Assembly (NCBI RefSeq): GCF_014189535.1 | Contig: NZ_CP050307.1 | Location: forward strand, 2,338,092 to 2,402,091 | Origin: Rhizobium lusitanum | GTDB lineage: Bacteria > Pseudomonadota > Alphaproteobacteria > Rhizobiales > Rhizobiaceae | Direction of reading: 5' to 3' | Length of the DNA: 64,000 nt | In this document: in pieces, positions 36,760 to 45,200 of the stretch | How positions within the stretch are numbered: the first letter of the stretch is position 1 | Layout of the letters: every line of letters starts with the position of its first letter | The notes under the pieces: generated by a model | Told to the model about the DNA's origin: nothing | The model's database searches: none | The model's input: the letters and a program-made list of their open reading frames with translations, nothing else | Program-made: the position numbers and the translations under genes

Positions 36760-37437
36760 ATGAGAATAAACCGATACAGCAGTTTTTCCGCACTCATTGC
36801 CCTGGGGATGCTTGTTACAACCGCAGGCTACTCCTATGCACAATCGGCGACGCCGGCCACCGAGACCAAAGCACCGGCCGGGGTCTACAAGCTGGATCCG
36901 ACACATGCGGCTCTGCTGTGGTCCGTGAAGCACAACAAGATCTCCAATTATACCGTTCGTTTCAACAAGCTCGAAGCCACGTTGAAGCTCGACCCGGCCA
37001 AAATTGAGAACTCCTCCATCGAGGCGAGCATCGATGCAACCTCCGTCGTGACCGGCTACCCGGCTGACTATAAGGCCACGCACGCTTCCTCGCCATATCA
37101 GACCTGGGATGAGGAAATCAGCCGCGATCCGAAAATGCTGAACAGCAATGCCCATCCGAAGATCACCTTCAAATCGACGAAGGTCACGTCCACCGGCCCG
37201 ACGACCGCCGATGTCACGGGCGACCTGACCTTCCTTGGCGTCACCAAGCCAGTGACCCTGAAAGCCACATTGAACGGCGAGATCGACAGTCACCCATTCG
37301 CAGGCGTGCCGGCCGTCGGCTTTGCAGCTGAGGGCAGCTTCAACCGTACCGAATTCGGCCAGCCGGCTGGATATGTCGGCCCTGATGTCACGATCCGCTT
37401 CGATGGCGAATTCATCCAGGACACGTCGGCCAAGTAA
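36760..37437 (+). CDS. periplasmic YceI-family protein
   Basis: About 225 residues. The N-terminus is a signal peptide (hydrophobic FSALIALGMLVTTAGYSYA, cleavage near AQS). The remainder is a YceI lipocalin-like beta-barrel: it starts YKLDPTHAALLWSVKH and includes the typical LTFLGVTKPVTLKATLNG strand pair. YceI proteins bind isoprenoid-like lipids such as polyprenyl quinones in the periplasm. ATG 36760 is chosen at the start of the signal peptide. A second YceI domain is fused to cytochrome b561 in the next gene, suggesting a shared redox or quinone function. Confidence 0.88.
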   Translation: MRINRYSSFSALIALGMLVTTAGYSYAQSATPATETKAPAGVYKLDPTHAALLWSVKHNKISNYTVRFNKLEATLKLDPAKIENSSIEASIDATSVVTGYPADYKATHASSPYQTWDEEISRDPKMLNSNAHPKITFKSTKVTSTGPTTADVTGDLTFLGVTKPVTLKATLNGEIDSHPFAGVPAVGFAAEGSFNRTEFGQPAGYVGPDVTIRFDGEFIQDTSAK

Positions 37438-37467
37438 GCCGCCGAATACGCTGAAAAGCGGAAAACC

Positions 37468-37501
37468 GCTGACTGCGGTGCGGTTTCGCGTCGCAGTCAG
37501 C
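37468..37501 (+). terminator. hairpin between yceI and cytochrome b561-YceI genes
   Basis: GCTGACTGCG and CGCAGTCAGC form a perfect 10-bp stem around a 14-base loop, 30 bp after the YceI stop. No T tract follows directly, so it may be an attenuator or an mRNA-stabilising hairpin and not a strong intrinsic terminator. Confidence 0.45.
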
Positions 37502-37586
37502 CATCGATCACTTCTGCGGTTTTCAAACCGTTTCTCATTTTGCCCGTCATTGAGGCCTTAAAGCCGGCGGGTCCTGTCTTGATAGG

Positions 37587-38924
37587 ATGGCAATGAATAT
37601 TCATTCCAGCTCGCCCGTTCGTCCGGCTCTCAAAAGCGGCAAACGCTATAGCGCGGTCGCCATCGCCCTCCATTGGGTATCAGCGCTTCTGGTGATCTCC
37701 ATGATCCCGATGGGCTGGTGGATGGTCAGGGCTATCAATAAGCCCGACACACAGCAGCTCGCCTATCAATTGTTTCAGGTGCATAAATCCATAGGTTTCG
37801 CCATTCTCGCGCTGACCTTGCTCCGGGTCGTCTGGCGCCTCACGCATCCGATCCCGGCGCTGCCCGCCGGCATGAAAGGGTGGGAGCGCATTCTTGCCCG
37901 CGCCACGCATATTGCCTTTTACGGCCTGCTGCTCGCCATTCCGCTGACTGGCTGGGTTTATGTCTCGGCCGGCTGGGCCGTCAGCACGGATCGCCCCCTG
38001 ATGGTTGCGACCTCATGGTTCGGCCTGTTCACCATTCCCGATCTACCACGCCTCGAAAGCATGCGGACGCTCGCCTTTGGCGCCATGGGTGCCCATGCCT
38101 ATATGGCCTATGGCGGCGCCCTGCTCATCGGTTTGCACCTGGTCGCTGCGCTTAAGCACCATGTCATCGACCGCGACGGGGTCCTCGCCCAAATGCTACC
38201 CTTCCTGCGCGGCAGAGGGCATGAGGACCACCATGCGCCGGTGGGGAAAGCCCTGCTACCCCGCAGCGCCGGTATTGCCTTCGTCCTATTGATCGGCCTC
38301 GTCGGCTGTTGGCTGCATCTGCCCGGCCCGCGCACCGAGCCGGCACCGATGGCCGCCGAAGCAGCCGCTCCCGCGGCAATTCCGCTTTCCGCCGTGGCGG
38401 CCGCCATGCCGGCTACAGACGCCAACGCCACGGCCTGGACCATCGACAAGGCCGCCTCCGGGATTACGTTCAGTGGCAGCCATGCGGGCAAGCCTTTCAG
38501 TGGGCGCTTTGACGAGTGGACCGGCGACATTCGCTTCGACCCCACCAACCTGGCCGGCTCCAAAGCGATCATCATCGTCAATACCATCTCCGCAAAGACC
38601 GGCGACGCCACCCAGGAGAGCTCCCTGAAAAACGGGGAATGGTTCAACGCCGCGCGTTTCCCCGAGGCTCGCTTCGAAACCAAAAGCTTCAAATCGCTCG
38701 GCGGCGATCGCTATGAAGCCGCGGGCAGCCTGACCATCAAGAAGACGACCGTTCCCGTCACTCTGCCCTTCATCTATTCATTGCAGGGCGACAAGGCACA
38801 GGTTGAAGGCAATGTCGAACTCGAGCGCGCCGCACTGGATCTCGGCATGTTCTCCGACCCGGCGGCGGAATGGGTCTCCAAGGCCATCGAGGTTAAGATC
38901 GGTGTCACGGCGACGAGAAAATAA
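37587..38924 (+). CDS. cytochrome b561 - YceI fusion protein
   Basis: A 445-residue two-domain protein. Residues about 20-215 form a prokaryotic cytochrome b561: four membrane helices with His residues in ALHWVSALL, VHKSIGF, ARATHIAFYG and LIGLHLVAALKHH, the likely ligands for two b hemes. A fifth hydrophobic segment (about 228-245) and an Ala/Pro linker lead to a YceI domain (about 280-445) starting WTIDKAASGITFSGSHAG, placed in the periplasm. The fusion couples a membrane di-heme protein to a lipid- or quinone-binding barrel. Quinol or superoxide oxidation is a family-level guess. Starts at 37587 and 37593 are both possible. Confidence 0.9.
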   Translation: MAMNIHSSSPVRPALKSGKRYSAVAIALHWVSALLVISMIPMGWWMVRAINKPDTQQLAYQLFQVHKSIGFAILALTLLRVVWRLTHPIPALPAGMKGWERILARATHIAFYGLLLAIPLTGWVYVSAGWAVSTDRPLMVATSWFGLFTIPDLPRLESMRTLAFGAMGAHAYMAYGGALLIGLHLVAALKHHVIDRDGVLAQMLPFLRGRGHEDHHAPVGKALLPRSAGIAFVLLIGLVGCWLHLPGPRTEPAPMAAEAAAPAAIPLSAVAAAMPATDANATAWTIDKAASGITFSGSHAGKPFSGRFDEWTGDIRFDPTNLAGSKAIIIVNTISAKTGDATQESSLKNGEWFNAARFPEARFETKSFKSLGGDRYEAAGSLTIKKTTVPVTLPFIYSLQGDKAQVEGNVELERAALDLGMFSDPAAEWVSKAIEVKIGVTATRK

Positions 38925-39278
38925 TTGACCTGCCATCGAGAATTTCCTCCAGAATGTATTGGGCTCAGGACTGGTCAACTCAAAGCCAGAAGATGACGGC
39001 TGCTGCCATGCATATGTATGAGAAGAAGGTAAGCCCGCGCTGGCGTAGGCCGCATTAGCGCGGGACGTGATCCTGTCACGACATTCCAAATCAGGCTAAG
39101 GCAGGTCGGAAATTTCACGGCAACGTTCACTTTTGATGGCGCGTCATGGCCGACATGGCCTATAGGAACTGCCACCACCAAGGCTTGGCCCTGGTCCCGT
39201 CCCCGCCGCTCCAAGTCCCGATATCTTGCAAGCACCAGGGATACCGTCGCGCACTATGTTCGCTTGCAGGAAAAAATA
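38925..39278. other. intergenic region, nothing recognised
   Basis: About 350 bp between the cytochrome fusion and the phosphatase gene. I see no coding frame with support and no clear hairpin. Confidence 0.4.
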
Positions 39279-40040
39279 GTGACTATAGCCGAGAGTTCAC
39301 CATCCGACATCTATGCCATTGCCGACGTCCATGGACGCGCCGATCTTCTTGAGGCCATGCTTGGGTACATCGCGGCTGCGTCGAATGATCATCAGTCCAA
39401 GCCGGTCGTGATCTTCCTAGGCGATCTGATCGACCGCGGCCCTCACAGCCCAAAGGTACTCGATCAGGTCTGTTCGACACTCGACCTTTATCCGGGTTCT
39501 CGGCTAATCCTTGGCAACCATGATTTTTACCTGCGTGAACTCCTTCGTGGCGCTCTCACCCATGAGGACGCCGTCAACTGGATGGACTGGGGAGGCGTCG
39601 CAACGGTGAGCGCATACTCCAATCGTCCGGTCCCTGATTTCGAGAACATCGCCGCAGATATCCGCCGTGTCTTCCCACACCATGTGGACTTGCTGGAAAA
39701 CGCGCTGACTTTCAAGGAGATCGGGCGCTTCTGCTTTGTTCACGCTGGAATACGTCCCGGTGTTCAGCTCGCAAATCAAAGCGAATACGACTTGCGCTGG
39801 ATCAGGGCGGGCTTCCTCGATCACATGGACGTCTTTGGCCATGTCGTTTTGCACGGTCACACGATCACGAAGTCGCTGCGACCCGAAGTCTACTCGAATC
39901 GCATAGCTTTGGATACTGGAGCTTATCGGACTGGCCGGCTGAGCGCCGCCGTAATCAGGCGCGATGAGCTTTCACACTTCGTATGCACCGAACTAACCGA
40001 GACCGGTGCCATTCAGGTCGGCGAGTGGCGGCCCGACTAG
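39279..40040 (+). CDS. PPP-family metallophosphatase (serine/threonine phosphatase or ApaH-like)
   Basis: About 253 residues with the full PPP signature: AIADVHGRADLLE, FLGDLIDRGPHS, GNHDFYL, FVHAGIRPG and HGHTITKS. Members dephosphorylate phosphoproteins or cleave dinucleoside polyphosphates; this sequence does not decide between them. GTG 39279 is preferred because AGGA sits about eight bases upstream; a TTG at 39264 is an alternative. It stands alone, and a link to its neighbours is not evident. Confidence 0.85.
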   Translation: MTIAESSPSDIYAIADVHGRADLLEAMLGYIAAASNDHQSKPVVIFLGDLIDRGPHSPKVLDQVCSTLDLYPGSRLILGNHDFYLRELLRGALTHEDAVNWMDWGGVATVSAYSNRPVPDFENIAADIRRVFPHHVDLLENALTFKEIGRFCFVHAGIRPGVQLANQSEYDLRWIRAGFLDHMDVFGHVVLHGHTITKSLRPEVYSNRIALDTGAYRTGRLSAAVIRRDELSHFVCTELTETGAIQVGEWRPD

Positions 40041-40638
40041 TCGGCAAGAGAAGGAGATCGAGTTTCAATGGTTTCCCTAGTAGGGCGTTACGCCACAAAA
40101 TCTCTGATAAGGCAGTGTCTGCCTCTTCAAGCAGCGTTGCCAAAGCAAGCAGGCAAGCAAAATCGGCATACGCAATTGGTAAGGCCAGCCACCGTACCCG
40201 AACGTCAAGCAACCGGCATGACGTCGAACCCGAAAGGCTGCAGCGGAACACAGCAGACCCCTTGTCCACCACTCCATGGATATGAATAAAAAGCCCAGAC
40301 CAAGGATGTCAGGGATATAAAATCTCCCGAACCTCGGTCCCGTGGGTGTTCCGTCGCCCTGTTGTATTAATTAGATTATTCGTAATTAATACCGGCACAG
40401 AGATAGCCATTTGAAGTGAACGTTGGGCTAACATTCCTCACCGCCAATCTTTTATTTTCGCCTTTACACAATTCTTCTTCACAATCCAGCATTCTGCCCT
40501 ATTTGATGTTCTCGCGATGTGCCGACTTTGCGGGCGGCGTTGAGCGAGCAGTGTTGGGAAACAAGGGCTTCAGGCAACGATTGACGCCCTGGCTGCTGAT
40601 CGTGTGTACAGAATTTCGTTCGGGCGGGGCGATGCAGT
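40041..40638. other. intergenic region before AraC regulator
   Basis: About 600 bp with no supported gene. Small frames on both strands lack motifs and ribosome binding sites. The AT-rich part at 40340-40480 contains a perfect palindrome, annotated separately, and is the likely regulator-binding and promoter region. Confidence 0.45.
40365..40392. promoter_or_regulatory. AT-rich inverted repeat, operator candidate
   Basis: GTATTAATTA and TAATTAATAC are a perfect 10-bp inverted repeat with an 8-bp spacer, about 250 bp upstream of the AraC gene at 40639. No T tract follows, and the arms are too AT-rich for a terminator, so a dimeric regulator site is the better reading. Confidence 0.45.
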
Positions 40639-41547
40639 ATGAGAAATGCGGAGGAGGCTCGGGCACGAGCCGATGACGTTGATTGGGCGCGGGCTGATCG
40701 ATATGTCTTTGACATAATTCCTGAAAGCGCAGGCCCGCGAAAGACCACCTTGCGGGGGAGCGTGATACACTCCATCCGCAGCCCCGGATCGCAGACGTTC
40801 CTGGCCAGGGAGCATGCTGTGGCAATTGTGTTGTCCCCCGCATCCAAATTGAGGGCTTCGCTCGGCAGCGACAGGATCACGGAGTATGATGCACCCCTCG
40901 GGAGCATCATCGTCAATCCCGCGGCCGTAGACAGCAGTCTCGCCTGGACGGAAACCAGAAAAAATCTCGTCGTAGCGATACCTCCGGAAACGCTGTCCGA
41001 GTTGGCTCTTCAGGAGCTTGATCTTGCCAATGTCGAGCTTCGGCCGCCTGCTTTCGGCACCATCGACCTTCGCGCCCTGGACATAGCCCAGAGGATTTCC
41101 GCCGAGTTAACTGGGAAGGCAACTCCGAATGAACTCTATCTCGATTCATTGGTTACGCTGTTCGGCGTTCATCTGCTTCGTACCTATGCAAGCCGCATGA
41201 GACAGATCCCGTCGTCCAGGGGAGGGCTCTCCGCCAAGAGCGCCCGACGCGTAGAGGAATATCTCCGCGAAAATTTCACCCAAAAGATACACGTCGCCGA
41301 ACTCGCGGCGGTGGCGGGCATTTCACCGAACCATTTCATCTTAAGGTTCGCCAAAACGTTCGGCATGCCGCCGCATCGCTACCTGATCAACCTGCGCCTG
41401 GACTTCGCCGAAAAGCTGCTGATCGACGGCGAGATCGCGATTGCCGAAATCGCCTATATGGCCGGATTTTCCGACCAGAGCCATTTGGCCACCACGATGA
41501 AAAGGTATAGGGGGAAAACGCCGACGGAGCTGCGATTTACGAGATAA
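40639..41547 (+). CDS. AraC-family transcriptional regulator
   Basis: 302 residues. The N-terminal ~190 residues are a variable sensing domain of the cupin-like AraC type. The C-terminal ~100 residues hold the double helix-turn-helix: VAELAAVAGISPNHFILRFA, then IAEIAYMAGFSDQSHLATTM, ending with GKTPTELR. The start at 40639 has no good ribosome binding site, so the first residues are uncertain. An intrinsic terminator follows. It lies 317 bp upstream of the adhesin operon on the same strand and could control it, but that is only proximity. Confidence 0.86.
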   Translation: MRNAEEARARADDVDWARADRYVFDIIPESAGPRKTTLRGSVIHSIRSPGSQTFLAREHAVAIVLSPASKLRASLGSDRITEYDAPLGSIIVNPAAVDSSLAWTETRKNLVVAIPPETLSELALQELDLANVELRPPAFGTIDLRALDIAQRISAELTGKATPNELYLDSLVTLFGVHLLRTYASRMRQIPSSRGGLSAKSARRVEEYLRENFTQKIHVAELAAVAGISPNHFILRFAKTFGMPPHRYLINLRLDFAEKLLIDGEIAIAEIAYMAGFSDQSHLATTMKRYRGKTPTELRFTR

Positions 41548-41586
41548 TCGTCGCGTGCTCTAGGCACGGAGTCCCCCGGAGCAGAC

Positions 41587-41605
41587 CCGGCCGTGGCCGG
41601 TTTTT
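41587..41605 (+). terminator. intrinsic terminator of the AraC gene
   Basis: CCGGC-CGTG-GCCGG stem-loop followed at once by TTTTT, 40 bp after the AraC stop. Good Rho-independent form, which suggests the adhesin operon is transcribed separately. Confidence 0.6.
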
Positions 41606-41651
41606 CAGACCTGTCGCCGAAAATGCTGGCCCAAAGAGGGCGATGCGTGGT

Positions 41652-42064
41652 GGGAACACGATTCCATCCGATTGGCTGATCGAAGCTGGCGCTACCCTCG
41701 TCATATCATTGGATTATTAGCAGCCTGAAGTTAGTGTGGTAAAGCGGACACACCGGTCGCTGGCTAATCAAAAAACCGTAATTTTCTAAAAATAGTCCGT
41801 AGTTTTCTAAAATACCGGTGTCGCAAATAAGGCCATCTTCGCATCAGTAACCATTCGGTGCGGTATGGACACTCAATTCTCAGGTTTTGAAATCTTTGCT
41901 CCGAAAGTCGAGGTGGCCTGGACTGCCTTGCACCGGCAATATGCCAGCCACCTGACCGGGGCGGAACTCGATCATCTATTTGCCTGCCTCGTCTTTGGCT
42001 TGACCTCACCGGCCTATGCCGAGCGGGAGCCGGCCCTTCATTTCGATATCTGCCGTGCCTTGGT
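41652..42064 (+). repeat. direct repeat, copy 1 (flanks adhesin locus)
   Basis: This stretch holds the upstream region and the first ~65 codons of the small gene at 41865. It is clearly related, with scattered substitutions, to 50366-50773. Identical blocks include the ATGGACACTCAATTCTCAGG start region and CTTCATTTCGATATCTGCCG at the end. Confidence 0.85.
41777..41817 (+). promoter_or_regulatory. tandem operator-like motif upstream of adhesin operon
   Basis: Two direct copies of CCGTARTTTTCTAAAA sit 21 bp apart (two helical turns), ending 47 bp before ATG 41865. The same doublet with the same spacing is kept at 50488-50528 in the diverged downstream repeat. Conservation of the doublet while the adjacent gene decayed suggests a bound regulator or a core promoter. 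Confidence 0.5.
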
Positions 42065-42284
42065 GGGGACGAAGCTCCCTGCCGATCGGGCCGATGCTGC
42101 GTTGCATTCCGTTCCGGAACCGACGCAGCCATGGGTCGCGAGCGTCTGCGAGCAGATCGAGAGCCAAGCCATCAAGATGGGGCAAACACTTCAGGAAACG
42201 CACAATTTCAATGACGACTCAGCCGCTCATGGGGATCCAAGCGTTCTGAGCCGTTCTGGCAACAGCGAGGAGAGAGCAGCATGA
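41865..42284 (+). CDS. small hypothetical protein, first gene of adhesin operon
   Basis: 139 residues with no signal peptide or membrane segment. The middle (VAWTALHRQYASHLTGAELD, then LFACLVFGLTSPAYAERE) looks helical. No family is recognised. Its stop overlaps the adhesin start (ATGA), so the two are translationally coupled. A decayed copy of its 5' half lies at 50577-50773. The genetic coupling suggests a cytoplasmic accessory or regulatory role for the adhesin; this is inference only. Confidence 0.65.
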   Translation: MDTQFSGFEIFAPKVEVAWTALHRQYASHLTGAELDHLFACLVFGLTSPAYAEREPALHFDICRALVGTKLPADRADAALHSVPEPTQPWVASVCEQIESQAIKMGQTLQETHNFNDDSAAHGDPSVLSRSGNSEERAA

Positions 42285-45200
42285 TGGAATGCGTTGGGGA
42301 ACGTCTGCGGTTCAAGTCTCAAGCCGGATTTGTCGGAAATTGGATTTCGGGGAGAAGCGACAGTCGTTCGCTTCGTCGGCGGTTAATGGCGGTGTTGCGT
42401 CTGGCGCATCGCACGCTTGGCACGAAGCGTAAGGGGTTGGGGCTCGGGTCGCTGGGAATTGGTGGGGCGGTCGCACTAGGCACGATCTTATTCGGCGGCA
42501 TCGCCACGCCGGCGCTGGCGCAGTATGCCGCTGGCGGCGGGTCAACGACCTCCGCCAACGCCGTCGCCATCGGTAACGGTGCTAAAGCGAATAACCCGAA
42601 CAGCGTGGCGTTGGGCACCTCTAACAGTGCAACGGGCGATGCTTCGATCGCCATCGGCTATTCGATGGGTGTCAATGGCCTTAACGCAATAGGCATGGGT
42701 GTCTTCGCGAACGCGACTGGCGTCAATGCTCTTGCCGTGGGCGGAAACGCCCGCGCACTGGCGGACGGAGCATCCGCCTACGGTGTCAACAGCACGGCAA
42801 ACGGGGCGAACGCTGTCGCCCTCGGCTCAACGGCCACCGCTTCGGGTGGCGCCTCGGTGGCGATTGGATTGTCCTCCAACGCCTCATCTTCAAACGGTGC
42901 CGCCATTGCCATGGGGGTCGGCTCCAAAGCAAACGCCGGAACGGGCGGCGGTTCTCCCGTTGCTATCGGTACAAATGCCAATGCAAGCGGCACCGCTCCT
43001 GCCGGCTTCACCTTCGAGGCTGTTGCGTTAGGCTCGGCTGCGACGGCCACGGGTGCATGGGCAAATGCCGTTGGTTCGAGCGCATCTGCGACGGGGACTG
43101 GAGCCAGTGCCTTCGGCACGTCGGCGACTGCGTCGGCCAACCAGTCCACGGCAATCGGAAATGGGGCGGGTGCTTCCGCTCTAAGGGCTTCGGCCATGGG
43201 CTACCTTGCCAATGCCTCGAACACGGATACCATCGCCCTCGGTACGTCAGCCGCGGCATCGGCGACCAACTCGGTGGCCATCGGCCCTACCACCGTTGCG
43301 TCGGGAGCTTTCGGGGTCGCCTTGGGTAATCAGGCACAGACGCTTGCTGCCGGTGGCGGCGTTGCGATAGGTTCGGGCGCAATTGTCGCCAGCACCGCGA
43401 CCTCTGGCGTCGCGCTCGGTAACAATGCAAATGCCGGTGGCGTTTTATCGGTGGCCACGGGCGCAGGTGCCAATGCCAGTGGCGGCAATTCCACTGCTAC
43501 AGGACGCCAGGCTGTCGCCAGTGGCACAAACGCCTCCTCGTACGGATCTGGAACGCAGGCGACAGGCAACAATTCTCTCGCTGCCGGCGTTAGCGCCAAC
43601 GCCAGCGGCGTCGGCAGCACCGCACTCGGCATCGGCACCGTAGCCAGTGCCCAATCGGCGATCGCCGTGGGCAACGGCGCCAAGGCTGACTCGGCCGATG
43701 CCGTTGCCATCGGCACGACCGCGACGGCCACAGGCGGCAAGGCCGTCGCGATCGGCGCGGGCAACACCGCCTACGGTGACGGCGCGGTTGCGATCGGCGA
43801 TCCGAGCTATGCCAGTGGCACCGGCGCCTTCACCGGCGGTGCCAACAATATCGCCAACAGCGACGGCACGGCGACCGCCACGGCCGCCAACACAGCCAAT
43901 GGCGCGGTCGCCATCGGCAACAACAACAAGGCGATCGGTCAGGGCTCCGTGGCGCTCGGCAACGGCTCCACCGCAGGTGCGAGTGGTTTCGTCGGCAATG
44001 TCGCCCTGGGCAACGGTGCGGCGGCGACAGCGAGCTCCGGCGACGTCGCACTTGGTTCCGGCTCGGTGACTGCCGTGGCAGTCGGCACGCCCAATGCGGT
44101 GATCAATGGCGTCACCTATTCGGGCTTCGCTGGCACCACGCCGGGCTCGACGGTCAGCGTCGGCGCAGTCGGGGCGGAACGGACCATCACCAACGTCGCG
44201 GCCGGGCGGATCAACAACGGCTCGACGGATGCGATCAACGGCTCGCAGCTCTACAGCGTTACCAATACGCTCTCAAGCCAGATCACCGCGAGCGCGACTC
44301 ACGACTATAGCGTCAACAGCACGACGCCGGGAACCGATACCAACTACAACAACGCCGGGGCCACCGGCGCCAACGCGCTCGCGGCCGGCGTCAGTGCGAG
44401 TGCCGCCGGCGCGAGCAGTGTTGCGGTCGGCGCTGGCGCCACGGCACGGGCGTCATCCGACACGGCGCTCGGTTCGGGCGCGCTTGCCGCGTCGCTCAGC
44501 AATTCGCCGCAGACCGGGGCAGTTGCCATCGGTGCGGGGCAGGCCACGAATGATGGTGCCATCGCGATCGGCAACGCCTTTGGTGGCGGTCCGAAGGCAT
44601 CCGGTCGTGATTCGATTGCTCTCGGCACCGCCGCGACCGCCGCCAATGCGGGCGACGTCGCACTCGGTTCCGGCTCGGTGACTGCCGTAGCAGTCGGCAC
44701 GGCCAGTACCGTGATCAATGGCATCACCTATTCGGGCTTCGCTGGCACCACGCCGGGCTCGACGGTCAGCGTCGGCGCGGTCGGGGCGGAACGGACCATC
44801 ACCAACGTCGCGGCCGGGCGGATCAACAACGGCTCGACGGATGCGATCAACGGCTCGCAGCTCTACAGCGTTGCCAATACGCTCTCAAGCCAGATCACCG
44901 CGAGCGCGACTCACGACTATAGTGTCAACAGCACGACGCCGGGAACCGATACCAACTACAACAACGCCGGGGCCACCGGCGCCAACGCGCTCGCGGCCGG
45001 CGTCAGTGCGAGTGCCGCCGGCGCGAGCAGTGTTGCGGTCGGCGCTGGCGCCACGGCACGGGCGTCATCCGACACGGCGCTCGGTTCGGGCGCGCTTGCC
45101 GCGTCGCTCAGCAATTCGCCGCAGACCGGGGCGGTTGCGATCGGTGCGGGGCAGGCCACGAATGATGGCGCCATCGCGATCGGCAACGCCTTTGGCGGCG

